From NCBI RefSeq assembly GCF_002803085.1, contig NZ_NNBJ01000021.1, forward strand, positions 1 to 64,000: DNA of 64,000 bases. The letters run 5' to 3'. Under the pieces are notes generated by a model. The model was given only the letters and a program-made list of their open reading frames with translations. It was not told the DNA's origin and ran no database searches. The DNA comes from Streptomyces sp. CB01201 (GTDB lineage Bacteria > Actinomycetota > Actinomycetes > Streptomycetales > Streptomycetaceae). Positions 27,880-36,925 of the stretch are shown here, piece after piece; positions within the stretch are counted from its first letter, which is position 1, and each line of letters starts with the position of its first letter. The position numbers and the translations under genes are program-made.

Positions 27880-28312
27880 ATGGGGGATTGTGCTGGGCTC
27901 AAGTGACGGCCGGTAGGCCTCGGCATGAGCTTCTGGGGGCCCGTCGTGCGGGGCGCGGTGCGCATCGGGGTGCGGATCGGGGTGCGGATCGAGGTGGTGC
28001 CGCCGTCAGCCTCGTCGGCGCGAACGCGTCGGCGCGTCTGGCGCTCTCCGGTGTCGGCCCGCATCGAGTGAGGCCGGTGGGCGGCGTACCGGTGGTGATC
28101 GATAGAACGTGTGCCGATTGCGTGGCGGCTGCCGACGGCGAAGGACTCCAGAGAGAACTACTTGAAGCAAATGCTGAATCAGCACGGATCCGTCCCCTTC
28201 CCCGTCCGCGTGTGGCGGGCAAGATGGTGGACAGCTCTCAGCACCCCTGGGGCCCATGGTCCGGCAGAAGCCGGCGGCATGGCGGGAATGGTCATAGTGA
28301 GGGGCTGGCAAC
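27880..28312. other. intergenic stretch, nothing recognised
   Basis: No open frame has a credible start and composition. A short direct repeat (GGGTGCGGATC twice around 27,970-27,985) is the only visible feature. Confidence 0.4.
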
Positions 28313-29317
28313 ATGCCAGAAGATGGCTCCGCCGGAGTGCAGTTCATAACGAAGAGGATTGTCGACGAGTTCCGGCGGGAGGGCATGCTGACTCCGGAGA
28401 GCGTGGAATCGGCCGGATTCGAACAATGGGACCGGGTGGTACCCAGCTGGATCGTCCTGGTAGCCCTCCAGTCTGTGATCAGGGTCAGATGGGAGAAAGG
28501 GATATCCGCCGTAGGCCAAGTCCCGCGGGATCTCACCAAGATAGGTCTGAGTCACGACGAGGCGGCTCTGGTCATCGGTTCCCTGCTCGGTGATGTTGCC
28601 GGTGGCCAGGAGGCGCAAGCGCGCGGTCTGCTCACGCTGCAAAGCATGCTGGGTCTGTTCTGCGCCATGGCCGAAGAGGATTCGCTGTCCCCACGGCAGC
28701 TCGATGATCTTTTCGAGTTGGGTGAGGAGATCTGCCGGGAGACGCTGCGGAGCGGAACCCCGATCCGGCTGCCTGTGCGTGGTGTGGAGGTGGGGCCATG
28801 GGATGCCAGTGAAGAAGAGGCAGCACCCCGGCTCGACCGTGTCGACCTGGGAGGACTGAGAGTCCCCACTTCCGACGGCTTTGAAATCCAGCCGATGCAT
28901 GGCGGTGACACCATCCTTGCGGTCACCGTGATCCAGGGGCCGACGGCGATTCAGCTCCAGGCCTTCAGATCGGAGCAGGCCGGATCCTGGGAGGGCATTC
29001 GGCAGAAATTGCTGAGCCGGATACGCGTGTCCGGCGGCTCCGCGAGCGAGTGGTTCGGCGTCGCTGGTGTCGAGATCAGAGCCGAGGTCCCCGTGACCGA
29101 CCAGGCAGGGAGGCCGGCGAGACGACGCATCAAGATACTTGGCTGTGATGGCTCACGGTGGACACTGCGCGGCTTGGTGTCGGGACTTGGAGGGGAACTC
29201 GACAGTACCGACGACTGGGCCTACGAGACGTTCCTGGGTACCGTCGTGGTCCCAGACTTCTGGGACGGCCGCGACACGACCATCGCCCTGCAATGGCCCC
29301 AAACGAAACGCCAGTGA
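28313..29317 (+). CDS. DUF3710 domain protein with extra N-terminal domain
   Basis: The protein has 334 residues. The last 155 or so form a DUF3710 domain (RLDRVDLGGLRVPTSDGFEI, ELDSTDDWAYETFLGTVVV). The first 165 residues are helical and unrecognised, so this is longer than the usual stand-alone DUF3710 protein, which sits near dUTPase genes in actinobacteria. Function unknown. The gene stands alone. Confidence 0.75.
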   Translation: MPEDGSAGVQFITKRIVDEFRREGMLTPESVESAGFEQWDRVVPSWIVLVALQSVIRVRWEKGISAVGQVPRDLTKIGLSHDEAALVIGSLLGDVAGGQEAQARGLLTLQSMLGLFCAMAEEDSLSPRQLDDLFELGEEICRETLRSGTPIRLPVRGVEVGPWDASEEEAAPRLDRVDLGGLRVPTSDGFEIQPMHGGDTILAVTVIQGPTAIQLQAFRSEQAGSWEGIRQKLLSRIRVSGGSASEWFGVAGVEIRAEVPVTDQAGRPARRRIKILGCDGSRWTLRGLVSGLGGELDSTDDWAYETFLGTVVVPDFWDGRDTTIALQWPQTKRQ

Positions 29318-29677
29318 GCCGTCCGTCCTCGCCTGCTTCATGGGAAGCCGTCGCCATCACACGGGTGCGCTTTACTGCTCGGTGCGACGGCGACGGCTGA
29401 CGCTCACGTTGACGGAACGGGAGCGGTCACAGTCCGTGTCGCGCCGCGTCCCATCACCTCCCACCGCCTCCCCTCGGAGCCCGACGTCCGCAGCGCAGAA
29501 GCTCTTACTGCACCTATGGACACCGCTGCCGGGCATGCAGCCACCCGCATGCGATGCCCGTCAGCCCGAGCCGATCCGTCAGCCCATCTCGCAGTTGCTG
29601 AGCTGGCCGCGCCGGGGATGCCGACCGGTGCATGCATGAAGGTGCGTATTGCCGACGGCAAGGCAGGGTTTCTCTTG
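29318..29677. other. intergenic stretch, nothing recognised
   Basis: No credible gene or strong hairpin was found between these convergent genes. Confidence 0.4.
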
Positions 29678-30448
29678 TCATTCACGCTCACGACCAATCC
29701 GCCCGAGTCGGAGGTCTTGGTAGAGGAACCACGCCGTACCTCCGACGATCACTCCGCAGACCGTCGGCACGACCGGCCACGGGAGCCCCGCCCATACCGT
29801 GACGAGGCCTACTCCAGCGCAGCTGGCCCCCATGACGATGAGCAGCCACTTGCCATACGCACGCCAGGTGAAGTGCCCGGTGTTGCGGGGCCTGGCCAGA
29901 TATACCGCGCCGAACATCAGGCACAACGCCGCGCTCAGGCCCGCGAATGTGCCGACAGCGACTGCGATCTGAGGTTCGTCGCGAGGTGCATCGGCGGAAG
30001 TCTGTCGCTCGTGCCCGACGGCGACCACTACGACAACTCCACGCCACACGGTGCCGGTGACCTTGTCACCATCCTCCAGTCCTCCGAGCACGGGGCCACG
30101 GTTGCCGAACAGCACATCCGTCCTGGCGAAGGGAGCAGGGCCGAGCAGAGTGGCCCGGAGATCCTTGCCGTCCTTGTGTGTGCCCTCAACGGTGAACGCG
30201 ATCTCCCGGAGGCAGTCCTGCGAACTCAACATCTCCGTGTGGGCGGGGCAGGGTTTGGCCTCCTCGTACTCCCGGTACGAGGCCAGGTCTGCCGGCAGCC
30301 AGGTGGTGAAAGTGGTATGGCAGGTCAGAGCCGCCAGCACGGACAGCATGATGAGCGCTGTGCCCACCAGCCGGTTGCGGCCGGCGCTGTGGCGAGACGA
30401 CACCTGTGCGTCCACGGCCTGGACTGAACTGTCACCTGGCGTCGTCAT
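29678..30448 (-). CDS. membrane protein of unknown function
   Basis: The 256-residue protein has an N-terminal helix (LVGTALIMLSVLAALTC), an extracytoplasmic domain of about 110 residues with CPAH and QDCLRE (a probable disulphide pair), and three further hydrophobic segments from about residue 160. The C-terminus is basic and cytosolic. No conserved family motif is recognised. It stands alone. Confidence 0.65.
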   Translation of the reverse strand: MTTPGDSSVQAVDAQVSSRHSAGRNRLVGTALIMLSVLAALTCHTTFTTWLPADLASYREYEEAKPCPAHTEMLSSQDCLREIAFTVEGTHKDGKDLRATLLGPAPFARTDVLFGNRGPVLGGLEDGDKVTGTVWRGVVVVVAVGHERQTSADAPRDEPQIAVAVGTFAGLSAALCLMFGAVYLARPRNTGHFTWRAYGKWLLIVMGASCAGVGLVTVWAGLPWPVVPTVCGVIVGGTAWFLYQDLRLGRIGRERE

Positions 30449-30850
30449 TTTTTGCGTGTCTCCCCGCCGTTCCCACCCCTGTGAAGCCAGTGTGCTTCAC
30501 ACGCGATCATGCAGGCAAGGAAGGAGAGCTACCGGCACTCGGGGCCATATTCATGGCAGTTGGCTGCGGCCATACGTTCCGGAGTGCCGCCCGGCCGGCG
30601 GGTGTGCCCCTGTCGCCCGGCAACGCGGGCCGCCGAGACGTGCAACATGCCGACGTACGACATGCACGCCACCTTGCTGGCACCCGGCCGGACCCGTCGC
30701 CCGGAAGTGCACCGCTGCCTCGGCGAAATGAGCTCGGGATGCGCGTAGTTGGGAGCGGCTCCAACTGCGCCGACGCTTCGTCAGAGCACTCACCCCGTCT
30801 CGTCCTGCTCGGGACAACGCCGCAGTCTCGCGGCGGCGCACGGCCCAGCG
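30449..30850. other. intergenic stretch, nothing recognised
   Basis: The open frames here are short and of poor composition. The stretch lies upstream of a membrane-protein gene and downstream of the truncated pyrE. Confidence 0.4.
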
Positions 30851-31183
30851 TCAGGACGCGGCAGCAGCACGCAGGTCTACGGCCGTCAGCAATGACAACA
30901 GGCTGATCCCCGCTCTCTTGAGGGCCTCGGTACCGCCTTGATCCCGGTCGATCACGCACAGCGCCCCATCCACCTGCGCGCCCAGGTTGCGCAGGTCCGC
31001 GGTCGACAGCACGATCTGCCCACCGCTGGTGACCACGTCTTCGATGACCAGCACCTTCCGGCCCGCAACCTCCGCACCCTCGGCCAGACGGCAGGTGCCG
31101 TACGGCTTGGCCTGCTTGCGCACGAACGCGCAAGGAAGGCCCGTGCGTCGGCCAAGCGCCGTGACTACCGGGATGCCCCCCAT
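30851..31183 (-). pseudogene. pyrE: orotate phosphoribosyltransferase, N-terminally truncated
   Basis: The 110-residue frame is the C-terminal part of a PRTase: GGIPVVTALGRRTGLPCAFV, then KPYGTCRLAEGAEV and the PRPP-binding loop VLVIEDVVTSGGQ. The first 70 or so residues of a normal OPRTase are absent; instead the DNA upstream is a 10-bp tandem repeat, and the apparent start codon lies inside it. It is probably a degraded second pyrE copy rather than the housekeeping gene. Confidence 0.7.
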
Positions 31184-31210
31184 CCCCAGGCATCCCCAGG
31201 CATCCCCAGG
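31181..31210. repeat. 10-bp tandem repeat CATCCCCAGG, three copies
   Basis: Three perfect copies lie at the point where homology to pyrE ends. The repeat may mark a deletion or slippage breakpoint. Confidence 0.85.
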
Positions 31211-31293
31211 CCGGCCGGCACCTGCGTGCCCGACGACACCAGGGGGCCGTCCGCAGGGCGACCGGCTCCGCTACAACATGGGGCCGGCACGCC

Positions 31294-31776
31294 CTAGCCG
31301 CAAGTGTGGGGGCGGTGTTGGGCTACCGAGGCGTTGCAGAGCTGGAACTCATCCGCGTCCTCGAAGACGAGGATCACGTCCGAGGCGGGGACGCGAATCG
31401 CGCACTGGCCCTCAAGGGTCAGCGGTTCGTACTCCTCCCAACGGCACCCGGCCTGCGCCAGCGTTCTCAGGACATCTCCGTATGTGGGGTACCCAGGAAA
31501 CGTCGCTGCCCGCCCCGGCTCCCGCGTCGGCCATTCCATCGTCGGCAGGTCAGTTTGGATGGCGATCGACTCGATCACCTGGCAGTGGGCCTGGCAGGTG
31601 GCAATCTCCAGGCTGCCGTACGCGTACAGATAGGGCAGTCCGTCGGCCCCGATGGATGCGCCATGGGCCCACGGTTCTCCCAACGCGGCTGTAACGTCCT
31701 TGAGTTGGGCGCCAATGCGTGCCGCGCCGATGCGGCCGGTTTGGGCGAAGGGGATGAGGGCGTCCAGAGCGGTCAT
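31294..31776 (-). CDS. hypothetical protein
   Basis: The product has 160 residues from an ATG at 31,776; the open frame extends 16 codons further upstream with poor composition. Contents include LDALIPFAQTGRIGAARIGA, a PTYGDVLRTLAQAGC segment and VILVFEDADEFQL. It is soluble and of unknown family, similar in style to small Streptomyces proteins linked to polymorphic-toxin regions. Confidence 0.55.
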   Translation of the reverse strand: MTALDALIPFAQTGRIGAARIGAQLKDVTAALGEPWAHGASIGADGLPYLYAYGSLEIATCQAHCQVIESIAIQTDLPTMEWPTREPGRAATFPGYPTYGDVLRTLAQAGCRWEEYEPLTLEGQCAIRVPASDVILVFEDADEFQLCNASVAQHRPHTCG

Positions 31777-32437
31777 GTGGTGCAGGGTTTCACGGTGCTG
31801 TCCGCGTGCTGTCCGCCGGTACATTGCCGTGGCTGCGCAGCACAGTGCAGCGGACGCCTACGAACCCGAGAATCCACCTTCAGGCGCTATTGGGGCCACC
31901 ACATCTCGCAGGTCGCCCACCGGGGACCGATGCGCTCCCCGCTGCACCCGGAATGCGGCGCTGCTGGACGGCGCCCGCCACGTCGGCGGTGCCTTCGGTT
32001 TCGCTGCTCGTTTCCGGTATTTCCCTTGGACTTGGGGGCTGCTTTGCGTCTGGAGCCCGAACCATCAAGGCATACGAATCGTAGCAATCCGTAATATTCG
32101 GCCATATTTGTCGTGAGGCGGCCCACAGGACCTTGGTCACATACGAGGAGGCCTAGTGGCCCACCGGCGAGGCCACGGCAGTACTCGTTCACCGCCCACG
32201 CGCGGCGGGGATCGGGTTGGGGGCGGGACGCTACAGGGGTGGTGGTCCGGCCTCGCTGCGAAGCCCGTTAGTAACAGGGGGCATTGCCAGGCCATCGGCA
32301 CATCGGTAGAACTGGATGAGTCGCCAGGCGGCACGGGTGCTTCACCCGCCGCAGACGAAGCCCTCCCCATCGTGTGAGCGGCTCATGCATGCCCCGGCAT
32401 GCCGCGACCGCCCTTGTCCCCTTCGGAAGGCATCTTC
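31777..32437. other. intergenic stretch, nothing recognised
   Basis: No credible gene was found in about 660 bp. The right part should hold the promoter and leader of the secreted lysozyme-fold gene. Confidence 0.4.
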
Positions 32438-32842
32438 GTGTCCAACGCAGTCATCCGCCGCATCGCCGCTTCCAAGAAGACCCTCGCGGGCACCGTCGTC
32501 GCCGTCGGTGTCGCCGGTTCCCTGTTCGCCACGGTTCCCGCCCAGGCGGCCCCGACGAACGCCAAGGCGATCGCCCAGCAGATGATCAAGGACCCGGCGC
32601 AGTTCGCCGCCTTCAGCAAGATCGTCTCCAAGGAGAGTGGCTGGAACCACACCGCCACGAACTCCTCCTCCGGTGCCTACGGCCTGGTCCAGGCCCTGCC
32701 GGCGTCGAAGATGGCGTCCGCCGGCGCCGACTGGAAGACCAACCCGGCCACCCAGATCAAGTGGGGTCTCGACTACATGAACTCCCGCTACGGCAGCCCG
32801 GTCGGCGCCTGGAACTTCTGGCAGGCCCACCACTGGTACTGA
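32438..32842 (+). CDS. secreted transglycosylase SLT / lysozyme-fold protein
   Basis: The 134-residue protein starts at a GTG (32,438) with GGAAGG upstream. A signal peptide (VIRRIAASKKT, then a hydrophobic core ending PAQAA) is followed by a compact catalytic domain with SKESGW (candidate Glu) and SGAYGLVQ, and a C-terminal GAWNFWQAHHWY. This is the small SLT-type domain common in Streptomyces. It probably cleaves or remodels peptidoglycan outside the cell. A terminator follows closely. Confidence 0.8.
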   Translation: MSNAVIRRIAASKKTLAGTVVAVGVAGSLFATVPAQAAPTNAKAIAQQMIKDPAQFAAFSKIVSKESGWNHTATNSSSGAYGLVQALPASKMASAGADWKTNPATQIKWGLDYMNSRYGSPVGAWNFWQAHHWY

Positions 32843-32875
32843 GCCACCAGCTGACTCAAGACAGTTCCATCCGAA

Positions 32876-32905
32876 ATGCCCGTCGCTGAAGCGGCGGGCA
32901 TTTTT
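32876..32905 (+). terminator. intrinsic terminator of the lysozyme-fold gene
   Basis: A stem of about 11 bp (ATGCCCGTCGCT against AGCGGCGGGCAT, one G-U pair) is followed by TTTTT at 32,901-32,905. It lies 30 bp after the stop codon and is a textbook rho-independent terminator. Confidence 0.85.
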
Positions 32906-33023
32906 GGTTGCGGCGACATTCCGCGATGCGGCCGGTCCGCGCTGGTGTGAGGCGCTCTTGCCGGAGCGCGATGGGGCTTTCAGACTGCGGAGCAGGGATG
33001 GGGGCGGGGAGGGCGGGGGCGCG

Positions 33024-33803
33024 ATGGCAGCACCGCGGCGGCGGCAACGGCAACGGCGTATGAGCAAACGGACGCGTCGGCGGGTACGGGGCTGGGGCTC
33101 GGTCGTGGGGGCGATCGCCGTGTTGTGGCTGGCCACCCACTGGGCTTCGGTCTGGCCCGTGCTGTTGACCGGGCTGGCAGTGGCAGTGGCAGTGGCAGTT
33201 GCGGGATGGGCAGGCTGGGGCCTGTGGCGAGCTCACCGCTCCGCGGTGTCACTGGACCGCGCATGGCGGGAGCAGGTGGCAGTTGCGGGATGGGCAGGCT
33301 GGGGCCTGTGGCGAGCTCACCGCTCCGCGGTGTCACTGGACCGCGCATGGCGGGAGCAGGAGGAGGCGAAGGCCCGGGAGCTGTCGATGGCGCAGGTCGA
33401 CGCGCTCTCGTGGCAGGAGTTCGAGACGTACGTCGCGGAACTGTGCCGGCGGGACGGTTGCACCGAGGTCGTCGTCAGTGGCGGCAGCGGTGACCTGGGC
33501 GCCGACGTCATCGGGTACGTCGCCGACGGTCGCAAACTCGTCATCCAGTGCAAGAAGTACGCGCCGCACCGCAGCGTTCCGTCCCAGGACATGCAGAAGT
33601 TCGTCGGCACCGCACGCCTTGAACACGGCGCGGACGTCGCTCTCTTCGTCACCACCTGCCGCGTGTTCACCAAGGCAGCCATGGGGCTGGCGTTACGGCA
33701 GTACATCGTGGCGGTACACCGTGACTTGCTGGGGGCCTGGGTGAAAGGCGCGCACCTGGAGAGCCTGATCCAGCTGAACGGCAGCGGTGGCAGCGGCTCA
33801 TGA
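33024..33803 (+). CDS. membrane-anchored Mrr-type restriction endonuclease-like protein
   Basis: The product has 259 residues from the ATG at 33,024 (alternative at 33,060). Two N-terminal hydrophobic segments are followed by a duplicated linker and an Mrr_cat-type nuclease domain: WQEFETYVAELCRRDG, GADVIG (active-site Asp) and VIQCKKY (Q-x-K), then a C-terminal LFVTTCRVFTKAA. Such proteins cut modified or foreign DNA; here the enzyme is tethered to the membrane. The internal 84-bp duplication is listed separately. Confidence 0.8.
   Translation: MAAPRRRQRQRRMSKRTRRRVRGWGSVVGAIAVLWLATHWASVWPVLLTGLAVAVAVAVAGWAGWGLWRAHRSAVSLDRAWREQVAVAGWAGWGLWRAHRSAVSLDRAWREQEEAKARELSMAQVDALSWQEFETYVAELCRRDGCTEVVVSGGSGDLGADVIGYVADGRKLVIQCKKYAPHRSVPSQDMQKFVGTARLEHGADVALFVTTCRVFTKAAMGLALRQYIVAVHRDLLGAWVKGAHLESLIQLNGSGGSGS
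33192..33359 (+). repeat. exact 84-bp in-frame tandem duplication
   Basis: Two identical 84-bp units (33,192-33,275 and 33,276-33,359) encode 28 residues each, covering the end of the second hydrophobic segment and the linker (GLWRAHRSAVSLDRAWREQ). No base differs, so the duplication is very recent. A GGCAGT hexamer repeat directly upstream (33,174-33,199) may have helped it. Confidence 0.95.
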
Positions 33804-34087
33804 CGCCATCAGTCCGGGCCTGCCAACAACCTTGCCCGATGCGGGCGCTGCTCGGATACGTATGTCGCCCCATGACAACCATGCGCACTGTGGCCACTAT
33901 GGCAACACCTGGGACTCAGCAGGCCCACCGAAAACGCAGTTGACCTCACGACCGAGCGATACCGGACCGTCAGAAGCGGGACTTGACGTCCTCTGTACTC
34001 GGTTCCGGCGTGGTGGTACTGGGTTCACCATGGATGCGGATACAAGATCCATGGCAGGCCCGTGGGGAGGTGCTATAGCGTCAAGCC

Positions 34088-35332
34088 ATGACGATTCCAC
34101 CCCGGCTGGGACGCCTGGCACGGCGGGCGTGGCGGGACACCGGCTTCCTGGCCACGGGTGTCCCGGTGCACCTGGCGCTGGTGCCCGTGTGGGCCTGGGG
34201 CGCGGCGACCACTGCCAGGACGGGGAACTGGGCGCTCACGCTCCCGGTGTCTGTCGCCCTGGTCCTCGGCGTCGTCCCGGTGCTGACGGTGGTTCAGCGG
34301 TATCGGCACCGGGCGCTGCTCGGGGTGGACATCCGGCGCTCGGCGCCAGTGCCGCAGCAGTGGTCGCCGACCACGGCCCTGCGGTGGCTCTCCTCGCCGC
34401 GCGCCTGGCGCCAGGTCGGGTACCACCTGCTGCTGGGCCCGCTGGTGGCCCTGCCGGAGCTATGGGTACTGATGACGGTGGCGGTGGGTCTGGCGGGCGC
34501 CACCGGGTACGGCTGGGTGTGGGCGCTGCCGGCCGGGGTGCGGCACGACTGGTTCGGCTGGGCGACCCTGATGCCGTGCTACAGCGTGCTCGGCCTCTTG
34601 CTGCTGTCCCTCCTGCCCTGGCCCGCCGGGGTGGTGGCCCGGGCGGAGTCACGTTCCGCCGCGGCGCTGCTCGGACCCAGCCAGGCCGATCGGCTCCAGG
34701 AGCGGGTCGCGTACCTGGCGGGCAGCCGCACCGACCTGATCGAGGCGGTCGATGCCGAGCGTCGCCGGATCGAGCGCGACCTGCACGACGGCACCCAACA
34801 GCGGCTGGTCTCGCTGGCGGTCAACCTGGGACTTGCCATGGCCACCCGCCCCGACCTGCCGGGCGAGGCTCGCGAGGCGCTGGCGGAAGCACACCTGGAG
34901 GCGAAGGCGGCGATCGCTGAACTCGGCGACATGGTACGAGGGTTGCACCCGGCGGTGCTCGAAGACCGTGGCCTGGACGCGGCGTTGTCCGGACTGGCCG
35001 CGCGAGTTCCGCTGCCGGTACGCCTGCGGGTCGAGCTGCCCGAACGGGCGGCGCCCGCGGTGGAGTCGGTCGCGTACTTCGTGATCTCCGAGGCGCTGGC
35101 GAACGTGACCAAGCACGCCGGCGCCTCGCGCATCGAGGTGACGGTCCGACGGGTCGGGACGGTCCTGCGGGTGAACGTCACCGACGACGGGCTGGGCGGC
35201 GCCGACCCCTCTGGTGGTACGGGGTTGAGCGGCCTGGCCAAACGGGTGGGCTCCGTCGACGGCACTTTCCGGCTCAGCAGCCCCGTCGGGGGGCCGACGA
35301 CCGTGACGGTGGAGCTGCCGTGCGCGCCGTGA
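34088..35332 (+). CDS. NarL/DesK-type sensor histidine kinase
   Basis: The 414-residue protein has an N-terminal set of hydrophobic segments (about residues 15-185), then a dimerisation/phosphoacceptor domain with ERRRIERDLHDGTQQRL (His near 233), an N-box SEALANVTKHA and a G-box DDGLGGADPSGGTGLSG. This is the HisKA_3/HATPase_c layout. It normally works with a LuxR-type response regulator encoded directly downstream, which here is truncated. An inverted repeat (CCATGGAT/ATCCATGG) lies upstream at 34,028-34,054. Confidence 0.9.
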   Translation: MTIPPRLGRLARRAWRDTGFLATGVPVHLALVPVWAWGAATTARTGNWALTLPVSVALVLGVVPVLTVVQRYRHRALLGVDIRRSAPVPQQWSPTTALRWLSSPRAWRQVGYHLLLGPLVALPELWVLMTVAVGLAGATGYGWVWALPAGVRHDWFGWATLMPCYSVLGLLLLSLLPWPAGVVARAESRSAAALLGPSQADRLQERVAYLAGSRTDLIEAVDAERRRIERDLHDGTQQRLVSLAVNLGLAMATRPDLPGEAREALAEAHLEAKAAIAELGDMVRGLHPAVLEDRGLDAALSGLAARVPLPVRLRVELPERAAPAVESVAYFVISEALANVTKHAGASRIEVTVRRVGTVLRVNVTDDGLGGADPSGGTGLSGLAKRVGSVDGTFRLSSPVGGPTTVTVELPCAP

Positions 35333-35430
35333 TCGCCGAGGACTCGGTGCCGTTGCGGATCGGCCTGGCCAAGGTGCTGGAGAGGGGACTCGGCTCTGCC
35401 GGATGTCGAGGTGCGGATGGGAGGTCTTGA
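35320..35430 (+). pseudogene. response regulator, truncated after 36 codons
   Basis: The frame overlaps the kinase end (GTG at 35,320) and reads VRAVIAEDSVPLRIGLAKVL, the start of a receiver domain with the acidic pocket residues. It then loses homology and stops at 35,428-35,430. The receiver's phospho-Asp and the DNA-binding domain are missing. The kinase is therefore an orphan unless it phosphorylates a regulator elsewhere. Confidence 0.75.
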
Positions 35431-35453
35431 GGTATTGAGGTGACGAGCAGCCG

Positions 35454-36065
35454 ATGGCAGGCTCATGCCGCATGATCGATGAATTCGCGAAGGACAACCT
35501 GCACGGGCGACTACGGCGGGACCGCCAGGCGCTGCTCTGGAAACTCGACGGCCTGTCCGAATACGACGCCCGCCGACCCTTGACAGTGAGCGGGACCAAC
35601 CTACTTGGCCTGGTCAAACACGTGGCCGGCGTGGAGGCCAGGTATTTCGGCGAAGTCTTCGACCGACCGTCGCCGGAACCGCTGCCCCCGTGGCAGGACC
35701 ACGACGGCAGCGATCTGTGGGCGGCTGAGGACGAGACGCGCGATCAGATCGTTGAGTCCTACCGGCGCACGTGGGAACACTCAGACGCGACGATCAATGA
35801 GCTTGCCCTGGATGCCTCCGGCCACGTGCCGTGGTGGCCGGAGCCTCACACCCACACGAACCTGTTCGCCATCCTGGTCCATGTCCTCGGTGAGACCAAC
35901 CGGCATGCCGGGCACGCCGACATCCTGCGTGAAGGCGTGGACGGCCGAACCGGGATGCGCCCCGAACACGAGATGCAGATCGATCAGGACGCCCGTACCG
36001 CCTACTGCGCGAAGATCGAGCAGGCCGCCAGATCGGCCGCAGCCGCTTCGGATATCGCCGCCTGA
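35454..36065 (+). CDS. DinB/DUF664-family protein
   Basis: The 203-residue protein has the metal-binding four-helix DinB layout: LLGLVKHVAGVEARYFGEV near residue 50 and LVHVLGETNRHAGHADILRE near 140, which supply three His ligands. Family members include mycothiol-dependent transferases in actinobacteria; the substrate here is unknown. The start has GAGGTGA upstream; an ATG six codons downstream is possible. Confidence 0.8.
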   Translation: MAGSCRMIDEFAKDNLHGRLRRDRQALLWKLDGLSEYDARRPLTVSGTNLLGLVKHVAGVEARYFGEVFDRPSPEPLPPWQDHDGSDLWAAEDETRDQIVESYRRTWEHSDATINELALDASGHVPWWPEPHTHTNLFAILVHVLGETNRHAGHADILREGVDGRTGMRPEHEMQIDQDARTAYCAKIEQAARSAAAASDIAA

Positions 36066-36277
36066 CCACAGCGTTCCGCCGTGGCCGTGATGACGGCGGA
36101 TGTCACGACCACCGGTGGTCGACCCCGGCGCGTTCTGGCCAGGGGACGCGACGGCCCAGGTTGCGGGCCAGCCGCCGGTTGACCGCTCCGGGCATGCGCA
36201 ACAGCTTCCGCGAAGCGAGCACTTAAGCCACATATGCAGCATGCCCCGGAGCGGGCACGACTGAGCGCAGTACGAGA

Positions 36278-36730
36278 TCAGGCGCCGATGTCTTCGTGCC
36301 AGAGTTCAGGTCGGTTCTCGATGAAGGTGCCGAGAAGTTGCTGGCACTCGGCATCCTGGATCACGACGATCTCCACGCCGTGTTGAGCCAGCCAGTCGTG
36401 ACCACCGTAGAAGTTCACGGTGTCACCGACCACTACGCGTGATATGCCGAACTGACGGACCAGGCCACTGCAGTACCAACACGGAGAAAGGGTCGTCGCG
36501 AGTGTCGTGTCTCGATAGCTGCGCCGACGCCCGGCAGCGCGGAAGGCGACTGTCTCGGCATGCAGCGTGGGGTCGTCGTCCTGCACCCGGCGATTGTGCC
36601 CACGGCCGAGCAACGTGGAGCGGTCCGGCGCGTACAGCGCGGCGCCGATAGGGACGCCACCCTCTGCGTATCCGAGGCGAGCTTCTGAGACCGCGCTTCG
36701 CAGCATCTCGATGTCTTGGTCCGACGGCAC
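36278..36730 (-). CDS. cytosine/nucleoside deaminase, yeast FCY1-like
   Basis: The 150-residue protein has GGVPIGAALY, a LHAETV motif (zinc His and catalytic Glu) and SPCWYC (two zinc Cys), followed by VVVGDTVNFYGG and a terminal ENRPELWHEDIG. The order and the C-terminal signature closely resemble yeast cytosine deaminase rather than the amidohydrolase-type CodA of bacteria. It likely deaminates cytosine or a related base in pyrimidine salvage. It stands alone. Confidence 0.8.
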   Translation of the reverse strand: MPSDQDIEMLRSAVSEARLGYAEGGVPIGAALYAPDRSTLLGRGHNRRVQDDDPTLHAETVAFRAAGRRRSYRDTTLATTLSPCWYCSGLVRQFGISRVVVGDTVNFYGGHDWLAQHGVEIVVIQDAECQQLLGTFIENRPELWHEDIGA

Positions 36731-36925
36731 CTGGACCCTCCTTCGATCCGTTCGGTGTGCGGATGGACTGATCGGGCCGGTACGTCAGTCTGGTCGCTGC
36801 CCTGATCCCGTGCAAGCCAGGAGTGTCCCTGCGGCCACCGCGGCGTGATCAGCTGCGCTTGCGGGCAATCGAGAGGCGTGCGCAGGGGTCGGCTCGCCGA
36901 GGATTCGAGGGGCGTTGCGTTCCCC

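Noticed and set aside
33787..34920. 377-residue plus-strand frame over the histidine kinase
   Set aside because: Gly/Ala/Pro-rich shadow frame; the kinase motifs lie in the other frame.
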